DNA from: Bacillota bacterium
GTDB lineage: Bacteria; Bacillota_I; Bacilli_A; MOL361; Turicibacteraceae
DNA length: 7,110 nt
Assembly: GCA_003486705.1 (NCBI GenBank)
Contig: DNGE01000067.1
Span: forward strand, 1-7,110
Direction: 5' to 3'
Shown here one piece after another: positions 5,460-7,110 of the stretch. The position numbers and the translations under genes were made by a program. The first letter of the stretch is position 1. Each line of letters starts with the position of its first letter. The notes beneath the pieces were generated by a model. That model ran no database searches. It saw only the letters and a program-made list of their open reading frames with translations, and was not told the origin of the DNA.

Positions 5460-7110
5460 TTGGCATATTTTGTTCCGGGAGATAATTTTGAGAATGCAGG
5501 GGGTAAAGCAGAAGAAATAGTATGGAAACGGGTAAAAGAAGCGTTTAATGCTAGAAATGTTTTAGGTTATTCGAAGTATCCTTTTTATAAGTCGATGGGT
5601 GGAAAAAGACGGGAACCGGATATAATATTACTTGATCAAAATGAAGGGCTAGTTGTTTTTGAAGTAAAGGGATATACTATTAATCAAATTGAGAAAATCG
5701 AACCAAATAATTGGTATTTAAGAGATTGTTATGAAAAAACAGTAAATCCAATTAATCAAGTGAATGATTATGTTTATTCTATTATAAGTGCCAAGTTTGA
5801 AGTAGAGGGTAATTTGAGAGGAAAAGTAAAAGGGAGAGGGCTAGTTGTGTTGCCATACATTAGTTGCAAGGAATGGGAAGATAAGGGTTTTGCTGAAATT
5901 ACAACTAATTGGCCTATTATATTTAAAGATGATTTAACAAAACAAAGGCTGTTATACCTTTTGTTAAATATGGATCTATTAAAGATTGGGCAAAGCCTAA
6001 CACGTGAAGAATTCATTTTAGCGCAATCGATATTAGGACATGAAGGTGTACATGTAGAGGATGAAGATTCTTTTCTACCAGAAGGAACAAAAGGGAGAGT
6101 ACTTAATGATTTAAAGACACAGATGCTTCAGATTGACTTACAACAAGAAGGAATTGGAAAAAGTATTGCACCTGGACCACAACGGATTAGAGGGATTGCC
6201 GGCTCAGGAAAGACTTTGTTGTTATGTCAAAAGGCTGCGTATATGCATTTAAAATATCCTGAATGGAAGATTGTTTATACCTTTTATACACGGAGTTTGT
6301 ATGATATTGTGACTAGAACAATTGATATGTATTTGAAAGCTTTTAGTAATGGAGAAGTATGTTACGACCCTAATTCTAATTTACAAGTTATGCATGCATG
6401 GGGAGGGAAACATAAACCTGGTTTGTATTCTTCAGTTGCGAATGAAAACTTTATAAAACCTTTAACGGTTGAAGACTGTAAGAAAGAATTTAAAGGGTTT
6501 GTTTCGATGGGAACGCAGATAAATTATATTTCAAAGATTCTGTTAGAGAATTTAAATGGTAATTTAAAGAGAATTTATGATGTCATACTAATTGATGAAG
6601 GACAAGATCTCATTGCTCCACCAGAACAACTGTATAAAGGTCAACATTCATTTTACTTTATGGCATACCACTCACTTAAGCAACATGATGTCGAAGGAAA
6701 AAAAATTAGAAGATTAGTATGGGCTTATGATGAGTTGCAAAATTTAGATAACAATATTATTCCAAGTTGGAAAGAAATTATTGGAGATGATGAAGTACTT
6801 GGAAAAGGGGCTGTGTATAAAGGTGGAATAAAGAAATCTGAGGTAATGAAAAAATGTTACCGTGTCCCACACGAAATTTTACCGATAGCTCATGCTTTAG
6901 GAATGGGGTGGTTTCGTAAAGATGGGATGTTGACCGGTTATACACGTAAAGATCAATGGGAGGATATAGGTTATAAAGTAGAAGGAGATTTTAGAAAAGA
7001 TAACTCGGAAATTATTTTGACGAGAAATAGAGAAGATTCTATTAATTTACTTTCAGATATTTATAACGGAAGTGTAATAGAATTTGAACAATTTAATTCC
7101 AATAATGATA
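5460..7110 (+). CDS. NERD-domain/UvrD-type SF1 helicase, 3' end outside window
   Basis: An open frame of 550 codons from TTG 5460 to the end of the window without a stop. It is listed as partial because family members are usually longer. Residues about 10-130 form a NERD (nuclease-related) domain of the PD-(D/E)XK type, with an early Glu (18, in GKAEE), Asp54 (EPDIILL) and Glu68-x-Lys70 (FEVKG) as likely catalytic residues. A superfamily 1 helicase core follows: Walker A GIAGSGKT (245-252, Lys251), Walker B DEGQD (379-383), motif III region YDELQNL (423-429, Gln427), CYRVPHE (466-472) and TRNRED (521-526). All key residues visible are intact, so it is probably an active ATP-dependent nucleic-acid translocase with a nuclease module. 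No membrane segment is seen. NERD-SF1 fusions occur in phage-defence and DNA-repair contexts. A defence role here is inference from architecture and from the adjacent dead Abi gene. An upstream inverted repeat may regulate it. Confidence 0.88.
   Translation, partial: MAYFVPGDNFENAGGKAEEIVWKRVKEAFNARNVLGYSKYPFYKSMGGKRREPDIILLDQNEGLVVFEVKGYTINQIEKIEPNNWYLRDCYEKTVNPINQVNDYVYSIISAKFEVEGNLRGKVKGRGLVVLPYISCKEWEDKGFAEITTNWPIIFKDDLTKQRLLYLLLNMDLLKIGQSLTREEFILAQSILGHEGVHVEDEDSFLPEGTKGRVLNDLKTQMLQIDLQQEGIGKSIAPGPQRIRGIAGSGKTLLLCQKAAYMHLKYPEWKIVYTFYTRSLYDIVTRTIDMYLKAFSNGEVCYDPNSNLQVMHAWGGKHKPGLYSSVANENFIKPLTVEDCKKEFKGFVSMGTQINYISKILLENLNGNLKRIYDVILIDEGQDLIAPPEQLYKGQHSFYFMAYHSLKQHDVEGKKIRRLVWAYDELQNLDNNIIPSWKEIIGDDEVLGKGAVYKGGIKKSEVMKKCYRVPHEILPIAHALGMGWFRKDGMLTGYTRKDQWEDIGYKVEGDFRKDNSEIILTRNREDSINLLSDIYNGSVIEFEQFNSNND

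Noticed and set aside
5774..6016. Open frame of 80 codons on the - strand
   Set aside because: It is antisense to the NERD-helicase gene, which has intact conserved motifs on both sides.

Overview
The window looks like chromosomal or accessory DNA from a low-GC Gram-positive bacterium (Bacillota). It is AT-rich, ribosome-binding sites are strong AGGAGG types, and all five genes or gene remnants lie on the + strand. The sequence alone does not settle the genus.

Layout. Positions 1-120 hold no gene, only a possible tail of an upstream coding region, an 8-bp tandem repeat and a hairpin. Positions 148-255 carry a promoter and a structured leader resembling the non-coding RNAs reported upstream of AbiF-type genes. 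The Abi-family gene behind it (256-645) is dead, with two nonsense codons, a frameshift and a large internal deletion. Positions 646-999 hold nothing intact. Next come three spaced genes of poorly characterised families: a 499-residue protein resembling the DUF7309/DUF6930 pair (1000-2499), a protein ending in a divergent, shortened pRiA4b ORF-3-like domain (2801-3964), and a canonical pRiA4b ORF-3-like protein (4071-4685) closed by a strong terminator (4758-4799). A 123-codon orphan (4875-5246) has clearly higher GC and no good ribosome-binding site. It is followed by a hairpin-rich gap (5247-5459). The last gene starts at a TTG (5460) and runs off the window. It encodes a NERD nuclease-like domain fused to a UvrD/Rep-type superfamily 1 helicase, an architecture common in defence and DNA-processing loci.

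How the parts relate. The two pRiA4b-type genes and the DUF7309/DUF6930-type gene probably form a loose functional neighbourhood, but the gaps (about 300 and 106 bases) argue for separate or attenuated transcription rather than a tight operon. The dead Abi locus, the compositionally foreign orphan and the NERD-helicase suggest an accessory region that has gained and lost genes. No mobile element, CRISPR array, tRNA or rRNA is seen intact. No new system is demonstrated. The best candidates for follow-up are the RNA leader left beside a dead Abi gene, the paired intact and degenerate pRiA4b proteins, and the NERD-helicase with its operator-like repeat.
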